This document shows, piece by piece, positions 1 through 12,454 of a stretch of 55,000 nt of DNA. Positions within the stretch are counted from its first letter, which is position 1. The number at the start of each line of letters is the position of its first letter. Made by a program: the position numbers and the translations under genes. The notes beneath the pieces are model-generated. The model made no database searches and was not told the origin of the DNA. It worked only from the letters and a program-made list of their open reading frames with translations. The stretch comes from Bacillus methanolicus MGA3 (lineage in GTDB: Bacteria > Bacillota > Bacilli > Bacillales > Cytobacillaceae), in contig NZ_CP007739.1 in the NCBI RefSeq assembly GCF_000724485.1, positions 105,001 to 160,000 on the forward strand, in the 5' to 3' direction.

Positions 1-891
1 GAACAAGCGAGCAAAGGCTCCCCGGGACAAATAGGAAAGTTAGAGCTTTTAAAAATGGATGAATTACAGCCGCTTCAAAAAAGAGTTTTGGTAGAAAAGC
101 ATCTCATAAGCCCTCATCTTGCTGAACATTCAAATCACGGAGCTTGCATGTTATCTGAAAATGAGGAAGTCAGCATCATGATTAATGAAGAGGATCATAT
201 CCGCATCCAATGTTTATTTCCCGGCCTTCAGCTAACCGAAGCTCTTAATATAGCCAATGAGGTCGATGATTGGATGGAGGAACATGTAGATTATGCTTTT
301 GATGAAAATAAAGGATATTTAACAAGCTGTCCAACAAATGTTGGGACTGGAATTAGAGCCTCTGTAATGATGCATTTGCCGGCACTTGTTTTAACTCAGC
401 AGATAAATCGAATCATTCCTGCGATTAACCAGCTAGGTTTAGTGGTAAGAGGAATATATGGTGAAGGAAGCGAAGCATTAGGAAATATTTTTCAAATATC
501 AAACCAAATCACACTTGGAAAATCTGAACATGATATTGTAGAAGATCTAAAAAGTGTTGTCAGACAGTTAATTTCGCAGGAAAGGTCAGCAAGAGAAGCA
601 TTAGCGAAAACTTCAAACATACAATTAGAAGACAGGGTATTCCGATCTTACGGAATTCTGGCCAACAGCAGGATTATTGAATCAAAAGAGGCGGCTCGAT
701 GCCTTTCGGATGTCAGACTCGGAATTGATATGGGCTATATTAAGAACCTGTCCAAAAAGATATTGAATGAATTGATGATTTTAACGCAGCCTGGATTTCT
801 GCAACAATATGCGGGAGGTCCTTTACGGCCTGATGAACGGGATATTCGCAGAGCTGCTTTAATTAGAGAAAGATTAACAATGGAAAATTGA
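1..891 (+). CDS. mcsB: Protein-arginine kinase McsB (5' end outside window)
   Basis: McsB phosphorylates arginine residues on proteins and so marks them for ClpCP degradation; with McsA it also inactivates the CtsR repressor. The reading frame is open from base 1, so the N-terminus (about 65 residues judged from the usual length of about 363) lies upstream. Visible are phosphagen-kinase-type blocks: NEEDHIRIQ, the [19 protein letters not shown] segment and [20 protein letters not shown]. Near the C-terminus is the RDIRRA motif, known in the family as an allosteric phospho-arginine site. clpC starts 22 bases after the stop, which is the usual ctsR-mcsA-mcsB-clpC operon order. The ATG at 55 is internal and not a start. 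Confidence 0.96.
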   Translation, partial: EQASKGSPGQIGKLELLKMDELQPLQKRVLVEKHLISPHLAEHSNHGACMLSENEEVSIMINEEDHIRIQCLFPGLQLTEALNIANEVDDWMEEHVDYAFDENKGYLTSCPTNVGTGIRASVMMHLPALVLTQQINRIIPAINQLGLVVRGIYGEGSEALGNIFQISNQITLGKSEHDIVEDLKSVVRQLISQERSAREALAKTSNIQLEDRVFRSYGILANSRIIESKEAARCLSDVRLGIDMGYIKNLSKKILNELMILTQPGFLQQYAGGPLRPDERDIRRAALIRERLTMEN

Positions 892-913
892 GAAAAGTAA
901 GGAGGATGACCAT

Positions 914-3358
914 ATGATGTTTGGACGTTTTACAGAAAGAGCTCAGAAGGTTCTTGCATTAGCACAGGAAGAAGCCATCCGTTTAGGGCACAATAATATT
1001 GGCACAGAGCATATTTTGTTAGGTCTTGTCCGTGAAGGCGAAGGGATTGCTGCAAAAGCGCTGAACGCTCTTGGTCTTGGTTCAGAAAAGATTCAAAAAG
1101 AGGTAGAAAACCTAATTGGAACAGGAAAAGAAGTGGCACAGACAATCCATTACACTCCAAGAGCGAAAAAAGTGATTGAGCTTTCAATGGATGAAGCGCG
1201 TAAACTAGGTCATTCTTACGTTGGGACAGAACATATATTATTGGGGTTAATCCGTGAAGGCGAAGGAGTCGCAGCCCGTGTTTTAAATAATCTTGGCGTA
1301 AGCCTTAATAAGGCCCGCCAGCAGGTTCTTCAATTATTGGGCAGCAATGAATCAGGAGGGCATCAAAGCGGTACGGCTGTCAGCGCCAATACGCCTACAT
1401 TAGACAGTCTCGCCCGGGATCTAACGGCAATTGCCCGTGAAGGAAGTTTGGATCCGGTCATTGGTCGAAGCAAAGAGATTCAAAGGGTCATCGAAGTGTT
1501 AAGCCGCCGGACAAAAAACAACCCGGTATTAATAGGTGAACCAGGTGTCGGAAAGACAGCGATTGCAGAAGGTCTTGCCCAGCAAATTGTCAATAATGAA
1601 GTTCCTGAAATTTTAAGGGACAAACGGGTTATGACCCTTGACATGGGTACAGTGGTAGCAGGAACAAAATACCGCGGCGAGTTTGAGGACCGTTTAAAGA
1701 AAGTAATGGATGAAATCCGCCAGGCCGGCAATATTATTTTATTTATTGATGAGCTGCATACATTAATTGGTGCCGGCGGTGCAGAGGGCGCAATTGATGC
1801 CTCTAACATTTTGAAGCCTTCATTAGCCCGCGGGGAACTTCAATGTATTGGTGCAACAACGCTGGACGAGTATCGGAAGTACATTGAGAAAGATGCTGCT
1901 CTTGAGAGACGCTTCCAGCCGATTATGGTTGATGAACCTACGCCAGAAGAATCCATTCAAATATTAAAGGGTCTCCGTGATCGGTATGAAGCACACCACC
2001 GTGTATCCATTACTGATGAAGCAATTGACGCTGCCGTGAAACTGTCAGATCGGTATATTTCTGATCGTTTCTTGCCGGACAAAGCAATCGATCTAATTGA
2101 TGAGGCAGGATCAAAAGTAAGACTGCGTTCTTACACAACACCTCCGAATTTAAAAGAACTAGAAATGAAGCTTGAAGAAGTAAGAAAAGAAAAAGATGCA
2201 GCGGTCCAAAGCCAGGAATTTGAAAAAGCTGCTTCATTAAGGGATACAGAACAACGTTTGCGTGAACAGCTCGAAGAAACGAAGAAAAGCTGGAAAGAAA
2301 AGCAAGGACAGGAGAACAGCGAAGTAACGGTGGAAGATATCGCAAGTGTCGTATCAAGCTGGACTGGTATACCTGTTTCCAAGCTTGCAGAGACAGAAAC
2401 AGAGAAACTTCTAAAACTTGAAGAAATCCTTCACTCACGAGTTATTGGCCAGGAAGAAGCTGTGAAGGCAATTTCTAAGGCTGTTCGACGTGCCCGCGCG
2501 GGGTTAAAGGATCCAAAACGCCCAATTGGTTCATTTATTTTCCTTGGTCCCACTGGTGTCGGGAAAACAGAACTTGCCCGTGCTTTGGCTGAAGCCATGT
2601 TCGGTGATGAAGATGCAATGATCCGAATCGATATGTCGGAGTATATGGAGAAACATTCAACTTCCCGTCTTGTCGGTTCGCCGCCAGGGTATGTAGGTTA
2701 TGAAGAAGGCGGTCAGCTAACAGAAAAAGTTCGAAGAAAACCATACTCTGTCATTCTTCTTGATGAAATTGAAAAAGCACATCCGGATGTCTTTAACATC
2801 TTACTGCAAGTGTTGGAAGACGGCCGTTTAACTGATTCTAAAGGCCGGACAGTTGATTTTCGAAATACTGTGCTAATTATGACATCCAACGTAGGTGCGG
2901 AAGCGCTGAAGCGCAATAAGTATGTAGGATTTAACATTCAAGATGGAGAACAGGACTACAAAGATATGAAAGGAAAAGTGATGGAAGAGCTGAAAAAAGC
3001 GTTCCGTCCTGAATTCCTTAACCGTATCGATGAAATTATTGTGTTCCATGCTTTAGAGAAAAAGCATTTAAGAGAAATTGTTACGTTAATGGCCAACCAA
3101 TTAATGAAACGTTTGAAAGAACAAGATATTCACTTAGAATTAACAGATGCAGCAAAAGAAAAAATTGCGGAAGAAGGATATGATCCGGAATATGGAGCAC
3201 GCCCGTTGCGCAGGGCAATTCAAAAGCATATTGAAGACCGATTATCCGAAGAACTGCTCAAAGGGGCAGTGTTAACCGGACAACATGTTGTAATCGACGT
3301 GGAAGATGGGGAGTTTGTCGTTAAAACTGCAGAACCGACTACAACAACGAATTCATAA
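914..3358 (+). CDS. clpC: AAA+ unfoldase ClpC (ClpP partner, class III heat shock)
   Basis: This is an HSP100 unfoldase that feeds McsB-tagged or MecA-delivered substrates to ClpP. At 814 residues it is full length. The N-domain has two repeats ([16 protein letters not shown] and [16 protein letters not shown]). The first AAA+ domain has Walker A GEPGVGKT at about residue 208. A UVR-like coiled middle segment around 420-460 contains [10 protein letters not shown]. The second AAA+ domain has GPTGVGKT at about 545. The VGF triplet in [11 protein letters not shown] fits a ClpP-docking loop. The start is the first of two adjacent ATGs, behind GGAGGATG at 901. It is co-transcribed with mcsB and followed by a strong terminator. 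Confidence 0.98.
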   Translation: MMFGRFTERAQKVLALAQEEAIRLGHNNIGTEHILLGLVREGEGIAAKALNALGLGSEKIQKEVENLIGTGKEVAQTIHYTPRAKKVIELSMDEARKLGHSYVGTEHILLGLIREGEGVAARVLNNLGVSLNKARQQVLQLLGSNESGGHQSGTAVSANTPTLDSLARDLTAIAREGSLDPVIGRSKEIQRVIEVLSRRTKNNPVLIGEPGVGKTAIAEGLAQQIVNNEVPEILRDKRVMTLDMGTVVAGTKYRGEFEDRLKKVMDEIRQAGNIILFIDELHTLIGAGGAEGAIDASNILKPSLARGELQCIGATTLDEYRKYIEKDAALERRFQPIMVDEPTPEESIQILKGLRDRYEAHHRVSITDEAIDAAVKLSDRYISDRFLPDKAIDLIDEAGSKVRLRSYTTPPNLKELEMKLEEVRKEKDAAVQSQEFEKAASLRDTEQRLREQLEETKKSWKEKQGQENSEVTVEDIASVVSSWTGIPVSKLAETETEKLLKLEEILHSRVIGQEEAVKAISKAVRRARAGLKDPKRPIGSFIFLGPTGVGKTELARALAEAMFGDEDAMIRIDMSEYMEKHSTSRLVGSPPGYVGYEEGGQLTEKVRRKPYSVILLDEIEKAHPDVFNILLQVLEDGRLTDSKGRTVDFRNTVLIMTSNVGAEALKRNKYVGFNIQDGEQDYKDMKGKVMEELKKAFRPEFLNRIDEIIVFHALEKKHLREIVTLMANQLMKRLKEQDIHLELTDAAKEKIAEEGYDPEYGARPLRRAIQKHIEDRLSEELLKGAVLTGQHVVIDVEDGEFVVKTAEPTTTTNS

Positions 3359-3376
3359 AAAATGAATCATTTAAAC

Positions 3377-3418
3377 AGAGATACACGTAAAGATTTTTAT
3401 GTGTATCTCTTTCTTTTT
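3377..3418 (+). terminator. Rho-independent terminator after clpC
   Basis: There is a perfect 10-bp stem, AGAGATACAC (3377-3386) with GTGTATCTCT (3401-3410), and a 14-base loop followed by TTCTTTTT. It ends the mcsB-clpC transcript. radA, 78 bases on, is then reached by readthrough or from its own promoter; I found no convincing consensus promoter in between. Confidence 0.85.
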
Positions 3419-3495
3419 ACAAAAGGATATATAATAAGAGCAAATGAATCATAAAAGCGGACGTTGAAAGGTATGTTAAGAGAGGAAGAAATTTA

Positions 3496-4875
3496 ATGGC
3501 AAAACGAAAAACGAAGTTTATATGCCAGAAATGCGGCTATGAATCGCCGAAATGGATGGGCAAATGCCCGGGCTGCGGTGAGTGGAACAAAATGGTTGAG
3601 GAAGTAGAACCGGCCAGCACAGGGAGAAGAGGGGCCTTCGCATACTCTGTCGGAACTTCATCAAGTTCAAAAGCTACGCCGATTACATCAATTGAAACCT
3701 TAAGTGAACCGCGAATTCAAACAGATCTAAATGAATTCAATAGGGTTCTTGGAAGTGGGATCGTCAGAGGTTCTTTAGTATTAATCGGAGGGGATCCTGG
3801 AATAGGAAAATCAACATTGCTTTTACAAGTATCTTCACAGCTTGCTGCCAAAAGTTATCAAGTTTTATATGTATCCGGAGAGGAATCGCTGCGCCAGCTA
3901 AAGCTTAGGGCGGATCGCCTTGGAGTGTCTTCTGAAAATTTGCTTGTGTATTCAGAAACCAATCTTGAAGAAATAAGCAAAACGATTGAAAATGTTTCAC
4001 CAAGCTTTGTTATTGTTGACTCAATCCAAACGGTTTTCCACCCCGAAATTACTTCAGCACCTGGAAGCGTTTCGCAAATAAGAGAGTGTACGGCAGAATT
4101 GATGAGAATTGCGAAATCGAAAGGGATTGCTATATTTATTGTGGGGCATGTTACAAAAGAAGGATCGATTGCAGGTCCGCGCATTTTGGAACACATGGTT
4201 GATACCGTTTTATATTTTGAAGGAGAGAGGCACCATACGTACCGCATATTACGCGCAGTCAAAAACAGGTTCGGTTCGACAAATGAAATGGGTATTTTTG
4301 AGATGAAAGAATTTGGCCTTGAAGAAGTTGAAAATCCGTCGGAAATTTTTCTAGAAGAACGGTCTCAAGGTGCAGCTGGTTCTACAGTGGTCGCTTCAAT
4401 GGAAGGAACGAGACCGGTACTTGTGGAAATTCAAGCGCTTATTTCACCTTCGAGCTTCGGAATCCCAAGGCGGATGGCAACAGGAATTGATCATAACAGG
4501 GTTCCGCTTTTAATGGCTGTTCTTGAGAAAAGAGTCGGAATGCTGCTTCAAAACCAGGATGCGTATTTAAAAGTGGCTGGCGGAATAAAGCTTGACGAGC
4601 CAGCTATTGATCTGGCAATAGCGATAAGCATTGCATCTAGTTTTCGCGGCAAGCCGACAAGACCAACGGATTGTATTATAGGCGAAGTCGGATTGACAGG
4701 CGAAGTAAGGCGAGTTTCAAGGATTGAGCAAAGGGTGCAGGAAGCAGCGAAACTTGGTTTTGAAAGAGTGATTTTGCCGCAAAATAATCTCGGAGGATGG
4801 CAAGGTCCGAAAGGCATCGAATTGGTCGGAGTTTCATCTGTGAGCCAGGCACTTCAAGTTACGTTAGGGGGATGA
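3496..4875 (+). CDS. radA: DNA repair protein RadA (Sms)
   Basis: RadA is a RecA-like ATPase/branch-migration helicase that processes recombination intermediates. At 459 residues it is full length. A four-cysteine zinc finger (C10, C13, C24, C27) comes first, then a RecA-type core with Walker [10 protein letters not shown] at 98-106, the KNRFG motif that defines RadA, and a Lon-protease-like C-terminal domain without proteolytic function. The SD is AGAGGAAG ahead of ATG 3496. disA begins immediately after the stop, so the two are translationally close; in Bacillus RadA and DisA interact functionally at DNA lesions. Confidence 0.97.
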   Translation: MAKRKTKFICQKCGYESPKWMGKCPGCGEWNKMVEEVEPASTGRRGAFAYSVGTSSSSKATPITSIETLSEPRIQTDLNEFNRVLGSGIVRGSLVLIGGDPGIGKSTLLLQVSSQLAAKSYQVLYVSGEESLRQLKLRADRLGVSSENLLVYSETNLEEISKTIENVSPSFVIVDSIQTVFHPEITSAPGSVSQIRECTAELMRIAKSKGIAIFIVGHVTKEGSIAGPRILEHMVDTVLYFEGERHHTYRILRAVKNRFGSTNEMGIFEMKEFGLEEVENPSEIFLEERSQGAAGSTVVASMEGTRPVLVEIQALISPSSFGIPRRMATGIDHNRVPLLMAVLEKRVGMLLQNQDAYLKVAGGIKLDEPAIDLAIAISIASSFRGKPTRPTDCIIGEVGLTGEVRRVSRIEQRVQEAAKLGFERVILPQNNLGGWQGPKGIELVGVSSVSQALQVTLGG

Positions 4876-4877
4876 GA

Positions 4878-5951
4878 ATGGATAACAAACGGCTGAGTGA
4901 TAAGACATTGAGTGAAATCTTGGAGTTTATGGCGCCAGGAACACCTATTCGAGAAGGAATTGACAATGTCCTTCGAGCCAACACCGGTGGACTTATCGTC
5001 GTGGGCTACAATGATAAGGTTAAAAACATTGTAGATGGGGGCTTTGAGATTCATTGCCCTTTTACTCCCAGCTATTTATATGAACTTGCCAAAATGGACG
5101 GGGCAATTATTCTTAATGATACGGGAAACAAAATATTAATTGCGAACGCACTGCTTGCTCCTGATCCAAGTATCCCTTCTACCGAAACTGGCATGCGGCA
5201 CCGGACAGCAGAAAGAGTAGCAAAACAAACGAAATCATTAGTTATTGCTATTTCCCAAAGGAGAAACGTAATCACGCTGTATCATGGAAACATCCGTTAT
5301 GCCTTAAGGGATATTGCCGTTATTTTAACGAAAGCAAATCAGGCGATTCAGACTCTTGAAAAATACAAAGCAGTTCTTGAACAAAGCATAGCGAATTTAA
5401 GTATTCTTGAGTTTGAGGAATTGGTTACATACAGCGATGTGCTACAAGTAATCCATCGCTTTGAAATGGTGTTAAGGATTAAAAACGAATTGTTAATGTA
5501 TGTAAATGAACTTGGAACTGAAGGGCGGCTAATCCGACTGCAAATGAACGAATTGCTCACTGAAATGGAAAAAGAAGCGATGCTTATCATAAAAGATTAT
5601 GCCCATAATCGGGAAGTGAAAACTCAAGAAATTCTTCACCGGCTTCAGGAATTGTCCATGGGAGAAGTTGTCGAGGATCAAGCCATTTTAAAACTGCTTG
5701 GCTACACTGGCTATGTATATATAGATGAAATTATTTTTCCGAGAGGTTATAGAATGCTGAGCAAAATTCAGCGGCTTCCGCCTATTATTATAGAAAATCT
5801 CATTACACGATTCGAGAAACTCCCGGAAATTATCAATGCTACTGTTGAGGAGCTTGATGATGTGGAAGGGATTGGTGAGGTAAGAGCAAGAAAAATTAAG
5901 GAAGGGCTCAAACTGTTAAAGGACCAGCTTTTTGCCGACAGGCAATTGTAA
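4878..5951 (+). CDS. disA: DNA-integrity scanning diadenylate cyclase DisA
   Basis: DisA makes c-di-AMP from two ATP and pauses at branched DNA. The N-terminal DAC domain has the DGA motif at 74-76 and the RHR motif at 107-109, both needed for catalysis. The C-terminal part has a helix-hairpin-helix DNA-binding segment ([18 protein letters not shown]). An in-frame ATG at 4872 overlaps the radA stop, but it directly abuts the SD AGGGGG (4866-4871). ATG 4878, six bases after the SD, is therefore preferred and gives 357 residues, close to the usual 360. A longer upstream open frame (from 4797) lies inside radA and is not used. Confidence 0.96.
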   Translation: MDNKRLSDKTLSEILEFMAPGTPIREGIDNVLRANTGGLIVVGYNDKVKNIVDGGFEIHCPFTPSYLYELAKMDGAIILNDTGNKILIANALLAPDPSIPSTETGMRHRTAERVAKQTKSLVIAISQRRNVITLYHGNIRYALRDIAVILTKANQAIQTLEKYKAVLEQSIANLSILEFEELVTYSDVLQVIHRFEMVLRIKNELLMYVNELGTEGRLIRLQMNELLTEMEKEAMLIIKDYAHNREVKTQEILHRLQELSMGEVVEDQAILKLLGYTGYVYIDEIIFPRGYRMLSKIQRLPPIIIENLITRFEKLPEIINATVEELDDVEGIGEVRARKIKEGLKLLKDQLFADRQL

Positions 5952-6003
5952 GTTTGTCATTGATCTCACTATTTTTATATGCTAGAATTAAAATTTAAAT
6001 TAT

Positions 6004-6032
6004 TTGACACTTTATTTTACCGATGCTACCCT
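6004..6032 (+). promoter_or_regulatory. Candidate sigma-A promoter upstream of yacL
   Basis: TTGACA (6004-6009) is separated by 17 bases from TACCCT (6027-6032), a poor -10. A second -10-like TATAAT lies at 6146-6151 without a good -35. The 220-base disA-yacL gap is AT-rich and otherwise featureless, so an internal promoter is plausible but not proven. Confidence 0.35.
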
Positions 6033-6171
6033 AGTGTTGAGGAAGTTTCCTAATTTCCAATATCATTAAAATAACTTTTTTATTTCAATTAGTTAACAAA
6101 TTGAAAATAATCTGCAATAATACGTTTCAATTTAAGGGAATTGTTTATAATTAGTAAAAGGAGGTGACGGA

Positions 6172-7254
6172 ATGTTAAAACGTATTGTTCAGGCGTGCTT
6201 TTTGATAACAGGCGGGACGCTTGGGATTTTTTTAATTCCTGATTTATTATCATTAGTAAGCATTGATAACATTCGTCTTATTAATAATCCATATGTATCT
6301 GCAATTCTAGGTGCACTTATATTTTATCTTGTTACTTTTTGGGCGGTTGATTATGTTATTGGGCTTGTGCGATGGGTAGAGGATTCTCTTATTAAGGCGC
6401 CGATTACTGATATTATTTTTGGAAGTGTCGGCCTTGTTTTTGGTTTAGTTGTGGCATTTTTAATCGGTTTTGCTTTAAATTCGATTCAATTCCCAATTCT
6501 TAATACGGTTGCACCTATTTTACTTACGCTGTTATTCGGATATCTAGGTTTTCAGGTTGGATTTAAAAAACGGGATGAGCTTTTGAACTTATTTTCAAAT
6601 AAAAAGAAAAAAGGGCCTGATGAAGAAATTGAGAAAGTGGAAAGCAGCACTTTAAAAATATTGGACACAAGTGTCATCATCGACGGCCGTGTTGCTGATA
6701 TTTGTCAGACAGGGTTCCTTGAGGGAACTATTGTCATCCCTCAGTTCGTCCTCGAAGAGCTCCAGCATATTGCTGATTCATCAGATGTTCTGAAACGAAA
6801 CAGGGGCAGGAGAGGTCTGGATATTCTTAATCGCATTCAAAAAGAGCTGGCGATCAAAGTTGAAATTTATGAAGGCGATTTTGAGGAAATCCAAGAAGTT
6901 GACAGCAAGTTAGTAAAGCTTGCAAAAATAACAAACGGCGTTGTCGTTACAAATGATTTTAACCTAAACAAAGTATGTGAATTGCAAAATGTTTCTGTTT
7001 TGAATATCAATGATCTTGCTAACGCGGTTAAACCGGTTGTTCTGCCGGGCGAAGAATTAAGTGTTCAAGTGATTAAAGATGGTAAAGAGCAGAAACAAGG
7101 GGTTGCTTATTTAGATGACGGTACGATGATTGTTGTTGAAGATGGCCGTGATTTTATTGGCAAGCGCATTGATGTCATTGTGACAAGTGTGTTGCAAACT
7201 TCTGCAGGTCGAATGATTTTTGCAAAACCTAAGTTATTAGAAAAAGCACTGTAA
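6172..7254 (+). CDS. yacL: PIN/TRAM-domain membrane protein YacL
   Basis: This 360-residue protein has about four hydrophobic membrane segments in the first 135 residues. They are followed by a PIN (PilT N-terminal) nuclease-like domain opening with [14 protein letters not shown], where the acidic residues match PIN active-site positions, and a C-terminal TRAM-like RNA-binding domain. Its cellular role is not established. The family is widespread in Firmicutes next to ispD, and an RNase activity is inferred from the fold only. The SD AAGGAGGTGA at 6160 is very strong. Confidence 0.92.
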   Translation: MLKRIVQACFLITGGTLGIFLIPDLLSLVSIDNIRLINNPYVSAILGALIFYLVTFWAVDYVIGLVRWVEDSLIKAPITDIIFGSVGLVFGLVVAFLIGFALNSIQFPILNTVAPILLTLLFGYLGFQVGFKKRDELLNLFSNKKKKGPDEEIEKVESSTLKILDTSVIIDGRVADICQTGFLEGTIVIPQFVLEELQHIADSSDVLKRNRGRRGLDILNRIQKELAIKVEIYEGDFEEIQEVDSKLVKLAKITNGVVVTNDFNLNKVCELQNVSVLNINDLANAVKPVVLPGEELSVQVIKDGKEQKQGVAYLDDGTMIVVEDGRDFIGKRIDVIVTSVLQTSAGRMIFAKPKLLEKAL

Positions 7255-7317
7255 AAGGAAATGAGAAAGCGCCTTGGTTTTAGGTGCTGCAAATAGACAT
7301 ACTAAGATAGGAGTTAG

Positions 7318-8019
<702 letters not shown>

Positions 8020-8049
8020 AGTCAGACATTTTGTAAAAGGAGAATTTAT

Positions 8050-8529
8050 ATGTTTCGTATAGGACAGGGGTTTGATGTTCATCAATTCGCCGAAGGCCGC
8101 CCTCTTATTATAGGTGGAATTACAATCCCTTATGAAAAGGGGCTGCTCGGCCACTCTGATGCAGATGTGCTTTTGCATACGGTAGCGGATGCTTGTTTAG
8201 GAGCAATCGGTGCAGGTGATATCGGGAAACACTTTCCGGATACAGATCCAGCCTTTAAAGATGCAGACTCAGCAAAGCTGCTTGAAGAAGTGTGGAAACT
8301 TGTAAAACAAGAAGGCTTTGAGCTCGTAAATGCGGATTGTACGATTATTGCCCAAAAGCCTAAAATGGCTCCGTATATTGAAAAAATGCGGCAAAGGATT
8401 GCCGAGCTGCTTGAGGCAGCTCCTGATCAAGTAAATGTAAAAGCCACAACGACTGAAAAGCTCGGCTTTACTGGGAGAGAAGAAGGGATTGCGGCTCAGG
8501 CAGTTGTTCTATTGAAAAAACAAAACTAA
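8050..8529 (+). CDS. ispF: 2-C-methyl-D-erythritol 2,4-cyclodiphosphate synthase
   Basis: IspF cyclises CDP-ME 2-phosphate to MEcPP with loss of CMP in the MEP pathway. At 159 residues it matches the family. The metal-binding GFDVHQF (Asp and His) and the [12 protein letters not shown] block (including the third ligand His) are present, as are [11 protein letters not shown] and the C-terminal [20 protein letters not shown] signature. The SD is AAAGGAG at 8037. It pairs with ispD upstream; gltX follows after a 78-base gap with no clear terminator. Confidence 0.97.
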   Translation: MFRIGQGFDVHQFAEGRPLIIGGITIPYEKGLLGHSDADVLLHTVADACLGAIGAGDIGKHFPDTDPAFKDADSAKLLEEVWKLVKQEGFELVNADCTIIAQKPKMAPYIEKMRQRIAELLEAAPDQVNVKATTTEKLGFTGREEGIAAQAVVLLKKQN

Positions 8530-8607
8530 TTCCCTACATCATCTTTATAAAGAAAAAATGGAGTGTTACAATAAGCTAGTTAAATTCACTATTAGGAGGG
8601 TCTCTTT

Positions 8608-10065
8608 GTGTCAAAAGAAATTCGCGTGCGTTATGCTCCGAGTCCAACTGGACATTTACATATAGGAAATGCCCGAACAGCTTTGTTTAACTATTTATTT
8701 GCTAGAAACAAAGGCGGAAAATTTATTATCCGAATTGAGGATACGGATAAAAAACGGAATATTGAAGGCGGCGAACAAAGCCAGCTGAAATATTTAAAAT
8801 GGCTAGGCATCGACTGGGATGAAAGCACAGATGTCGGCGGTGAATACGGACCTTACCGCCAGTCTGAGCGCAATGATATTTACAAAAAGTATTACGAGCA
8901 ACTTTTAGAAAAAGGTCTTGCTTATAAATGCTATTGTACAGAAGAGGAACTTGAAGCGGAAAGGGAAGCTCAAGTGGCAAAAAATGAAACACCTCGTTAT
9001 TCAGGCAAATGCCGCCATTTAACAGAAGAAGACCGTGAAAAGTTTGAAAAGGAAGGGCGCAAACCGAGCATCCGCTTTAAAGTACCGGAAGGAAAAATTT
9101 ATTCCTTTGATGATATGGTCAAGGGCCGTGTTTCTTTCGAATCTGATGGAATTGGTGATTTTGTCATTGTTAAAAAAGACGGAACGCCAACATATAACTT
9201 TGCTGTGGCAGTGGACGATCATTTAATGGAAATTTCCCACGTTCTGCGCGGAGATGACCATATTTCAAACACGCCTAAACAATTAATGATATTTGAAGCT
9301 TTCGGCTGGGAAGCGCCTATATATGGGCATATGACTTTGATTGTCAATGAAAACCGCAAAAAGCTCAGCAAACGGGATGAGTCGATTATCCAGTTCATCG
9401 AACAGTACGAAGAATTAGGATATTTACCTGAGGCTCTATTTAACTTTATTGCTTTGCTTGGCTGGTCGCCATCCGGGGAAGAAGAAATCTTTACGAAAGA
9501 AGAATTTATTAAGATTTTTGATCCGAGCCGTTTATCCAAATCACCGGCGCTGTTCGATAAGCAGAAGCTTACATGGATGAACAATCAGTACATGAAAAAA
9601 CAAGACTTGGACAAAGTGGTTGAACTGTCGCTGCCGCATCTCATTAAAGCAGGCCGTCTTCCTGAAAATATGACCGATGAAGAGCGCCAATGGGCACGGG
9701 AACTCATTGCTTTACACCATGAAAAAATGAGCTATGGAGCAGAAATCGTTCCGCTAACGGAATTGTTCTTTAAAGAGAAAGTAGAATATGAGGAAGAAGC
9801 AAAGGCAGTTCTCTCAGAAGAACAAGTCCCTGATGTATTAAAAGCTTTTTCCGAAGAGGTAGAAAAGCTCGAGGAGTTTAAGGCGGATCAAATTAAAGCA
9901 GCGATTAAAGCTGTGCAGAAAGCAACAGGCCATAAAGGGAAAAAATTGTTCATGCCAATTCGGGCGGCTGTGACCGGCCAAACACATGGTCCTGATCTTC
10001 CAAAAACAATTGAATTGTTAGGTAAAGAAAAAATTCAAGCTCGTGTGCAAGCGATTATCGGTTAA
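8608..10065 (+). CDS. gltX: Glutamyl-tRNA synthetase (non-discriminating type expected)
   Basis: This class I aminoacyl-tRNA synthetase charges tRNA-Glu; in Bacillus it also misacylates tRNA-Gln for later amidation. At 485 residues it is full length. The HIGH-type motif is in [20 protein letters not shown] near the N-terminus and the KMSKS equivalent is KLSKRDES. The start is GTG 8608 behind the SD TAGGAGGG (8593-8600). Its stop codon overlaps the -35 of the cysE promoter. No Gln-tRNA synthetase is in the window, so the non-discriminating role is inferred from the family. Confidence 0.97.
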   Translation: MSKEIRVRYAPSPTGHLHIGNARTALFNYLFARNKGGKFIIRIEDTDKKRNIEGGEQSQLKYLKWLGIDWDESTDVGGEYGPYRQSERNDIYKKYYEQLLEKGLAYKCYCTEEELEAEREAQVAKNETPRYSGKCRHLTEEDREKFEKEGRKPSIRFKVPEGKIYSFDDMVKGRVSFESDGIGDFVIVKKDGTPTYNFAVAVDDHLMEISHVLRGDDHISNTPKQLMIFEAFGWEAPIYGHMTLIVNENRKKLSKRDESIIQFIEQYEELGYLPEALFNFIALLGWSPSGEEEIFTKEEFIKIFDPSRLSKSPALFDKQKLTWMNNQYMKKQDLDKVVELSLPHLIKAGRLPENMTDEERQWARELIALHHEKMSYGAEIVPLTELFFKEKVEYEEEAKAVLSEEQVPDVLKAFSEEVEKLEEFKADQIKAAIKAVQKATGHKGKKLFMPIRAAVTGQTHGPDLPKTIELLGKEKIQARVQAIIG

Positions 10066-10090
10066 CATATTTTAAAAAATGTTATATAGT
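10062..10090 (+). promoter_or_regulatory. Sigma-A promoter of cysE-cysS
   Basis: The -35 TTAACA (10062-10067) overlaps the gltX stop codon; 17 bases later comes -10 TATAGT (10085-10090). Transcription would begin near 10097, just ahead of the T-box leader. Confidence 0.7.
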
Positions 10091-10097
10091 AAGAGTA

Positions 10098-10356
10098 ATT
10101 CTATATAGCAAAAGTGTTGAAGAGGACAAGTAGAAAAATGATGCTTCACAGAGAGAACCATCACCGGCTGAAAGTGGTTCAAGCCTCTCATTTTTTGAAA
10201 TGCCCCTCTGAGCCCCATGTCGAAAATTAGTTTGAAATGAGTAGACTTGGGCGGAACCTTCCGTTAACAGGTGAGAGTTGAAGCCGTATGTACGGCTTAA
10301 ACAGAGTGGAACCGCGCGTGAAAGCGTCTCTGTCGTTTGAACAGAGGCGTTTTTTT
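10098..10356 (+). promoter_or_regulatory. T-box leader, cysteine-specific, controlling cysE-cysS
   Basis: A T-box riboswitch reads the charging of a tRNA. The conserved T-box sequence AGAGTGGAACCGCG lies at 10303-10316. In the antiterminator bulge, UGGA would pair with the tRNA end UCCA, which fits tRNA-Cys because its discriminator base is U. Stem I carries the GAAGAGGA and AGTA elements (10117-10133) and, on its 3' side, GAA followed by the likely specifier codon TGC (Cys) at 10201-10203. A stem III hairpin is at 10281-10298. The competing terminator is a 10-bp stem (10324-10333 with 10341-10350) followed by seven T. Uncharged tRNA-Cys should turn on the downstream genes. Confidence 0.93.
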
Positions 10357-10406
10357 AATTTTGAAAAATATCATATAAAAAAATTAGATGTTAAGGAGGT
10401 TAGCAA

Positions 10407-11072
10407 ATGTTTAAGAGATTAAAGGAAGATATAGAAGTTGTTTTTGATCAAGATCCGGCAGCGAGAAGTTATCTGGAAGTCATTTTAACATATTCCGGCT
10501 TGCACGCCATATGGGCTCATCGGCTTGCACATGCTTTATATAAACGGAAATTTTATTTTATTGCGAGAGTCATTTCTCAAATCAGCCGTTTTTTTACCGG
10601 CATTGAAATCCACCCTGGAGCAAAAATTGGACGTCGTTTCTTCATCGACCACGGTATGGGTGTTGTTATTGGAGAAACATGTGAAATAGGAGATAACGTA
10701 ACTGTGTACCAAGGAGTAACTCTTGGCGGAACCGGTAAGGAAAAAGGGAAAAGACACCCGACTGTAAAGGATAATGCGCTAATTGCAACGGGAGCAAAAG
10801 TTCTTGGCTCCATTACAATCGGGGAAAACGCAAAGATTGGAGCCGGAGCAGTCGTTCTTGAAGATGTCCCGCCAAATTCCACAGTGGTGGGGATGAAAGC
10901 AAGAGTCGTTGTAAAAGACGGAATCCGGGTTAAAGATCTAGACCATACTAATGTCCCAGATCCCATTGCAGACCGGTTTAAAGAAATGGAAACAGAAATT
11001 AATAAACTGAAAAAAGCCCTTGAAGAGCTCACCAAAGAAAGGAGTAAAGCAAATGCCAATTCAAATATATAA
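10407..11072 (+). CDS. cysE: Serine O-acetyltransferase
   Basis: CysE acetylates L-serine with acetyl-CoA to O-acetylserine, the precursor of cysteine. At 221 residues it is the short Bacillus form. An alpha-helical N-terminal domain is followed by left-handed beta-helix hexapeptide repeats ([57 protein letters not shown]). The C-terminal tail is charged. The SD AAGGAGG (10393) is ahead of ATG. The gene overlaps cysS by 20 bases, and both lie behind the cysteine T-box, so precursor synthesis and tRNA charging are controlled together. Confidence 0.97.
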   Translation: MFKRLKEDIEVVFDQDPAARSYLEVILTYSGLHAIWAHRLAHALYKRKFYFIARVISQISRFFTGIEIHPGAKIGRRFFIDHGMGVVIGETCEIGDNVTVYQGVTLGGTGKEKGKRHPTVKDNALIATGAKVLGSITIGENAKIGAGAVVLEDVPPNSTVVGMKARVVVKDGIRVKDLDHTNVPDPIADRFKEMETEINKLKKALEELTKERSKANANSNI

Positions 11073-12450
11073 TACATTAACTAGAAAGAAAGAAGAATTT
11101 GTTCCGCTTGAACCTGGAAAGGTCAAAATGTATGTGTGCGGACCGACAGTATATAACTATATTCATATCGGAAACGCACGGCCGGCAATTGTTTTTGACA
11201 CTGTTCGCCGTTATTTTCAGTTTCGCGGGTATGATGTCCAATTCGTTTCGAATTTTACGGATGTTGATGACAAGATAATAAAAGCGGCTAATGAGTTGGG
11301 AGAAGATGTGCCAACGCTGGCCGAACGGTTTATTAATGCATATTTCGAGGATGTATCGGCCCTCGGCTGCAAAAAGGCTGATGTGCACCCGCGGGTAACG
11401 GAAAACATGGATATCATCATTGAGTTTATTAGCGCCTTAATTGAAAAAGGCTATGCTTATGAGTCTGAAGGGGATGTTTATTTCCGGACAAGAAAGTTTG
11501 ATGGGTACGGCAAGCTTTCCCACCAATCAATTGACGAGCTTCGTGCAGGGGCGCGAATTGAAGTGGGAGAGAAAAAGCAGGATCCCCTTGATTTTGCTCT
11601 TTGGAAATCGGCCAAAGAAGGAGAAATTTTCTGGGACAGCCCATGGGGGAAAGGACGTCCTGGTTGGCATATTGAGTGCTCTGCAATGGTAAAGAAATAT
11701 TTAGGAGATACTATTGATATCCATGCAGGCGGACAAGACTTGACTTTCCCGCATCACGAAAATGAAATCGCCCAATCAGAAGCTTACACAGGAAAAACAT
11801 TTGCTCGCTATTGGATGCATAACGGTTATATTAATATCGACAATGAAAAAATGTCTAAATCTCTTGGAAACTTTGTGTTAGTGAATGATATTATTAAAAA
11901 ACATGACCCGCAAGTATTACGGTTTTTTATGCTCTCCGTTCATTACAGGAACCCGATCAACTACAGCGAGGAATTGCTCGAAAATACAAAAGCGGGATTG
12001 GAAAGGATAAAAACCTCTTATCAAAACTTAAAACACCGCAAAAATGCGAGTACTGGACTGACTGAGAATAATCAGGAATGGTTTAATAAAATCAAGTCGC
12101 TCCGTGAACAGTTTATTCGTGAAATGGATGATGATTTTAATACAGCAAACGGAATATCAGTTTTATTTGAACTGTCAAAGGCGGCAAATTACTATTTGTT
12201 GGAAAAGAATACATCACAAGAAGTAATTGATGCTTTTATGAAGGAATTTGAAGAGTTATCTTCTGTTCTTGGCTTAACCCTTGAAAAAGAAGAACTGCTT
12301 GATGAGGAAATCGAAGCATTAATCGAACAAAGGATTCAAGCCCGCAAAAATCGTGATTTCCAGCTTGCAGATCAAATTCGTGATCAATTAAAAGATATGA
12401 ATATTATTTTAGAAGATACTCCGCAAGGGACAAGATGGAAAAGAGGCTGA
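11053..12450 (+). CDS. cysS: Cysteinyl-tRNA synthetase
   Basis: This class I synthetase charges tRNA-Cys. Motifs: [15 protein letters not shown] (zinc cysteine and HIGH), HIECSAM and [16 protein letters not shown] (zinc ligands), and KMSKSLGN (KMSKS). The start is ATG 11053 with SD AAAGGAG (11037-11043), giving 465 residues like other Bacillus enzymes. An earlier in-frame ATG at 11020 lies deep in cysE and is not chosen. It overlaps cysE by 20 bases, which suggests translational coupling, and belongs to the T-box operon. Confidence 0.97.
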   Translation: MPIQIYNTLTRKKEEFVPLEPGKVKMYVCGPTVYNYIHIGNARPAIVFDTVRRYFQFRGYDVQFVSNFTDVDDKIIKAANELGEDVPTLAERFINAYFEDVSALGCKKADVHPRVTENMDIIIEFISALIEKGYAYESEGDVYFRTRKFDGYGKLSHQSIDELRAGARIEVGEKKQDPLDFALWKSAKEGEIFWDSPWGKGRPGWHIECSAMVKKYLGDTIDIHAGGQDLTFPHHENEIAQSEAYTGKTFARYWMHNGYINIDNEKMSKSLGNFVLVNDIIKKHDPQVLRFFMLSVHYRNPINYSEELLENTKAGLERIKTSYQNLKHRKNASTGLTENNQEWFNKIKSLREQFIREMDDDFNTANGISVLFELSKAANYYLLEKNTSQEVIDAFMKEFEELSSVLGLTLEKEELLDEEIEALIEQRIQARKNRDFQLADQIRDQLKDMNIILEDTPQGTRWKRG

Positions 12451-12454
12451 CAGC

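Noticed and set aside
3416..3435. TTTACA and TATAAT boxes before radA
   Set aside because: They are only 8 bases apart, too close to act as one promoter, and no -35 lies 17 bases ahead of the TATAAT.
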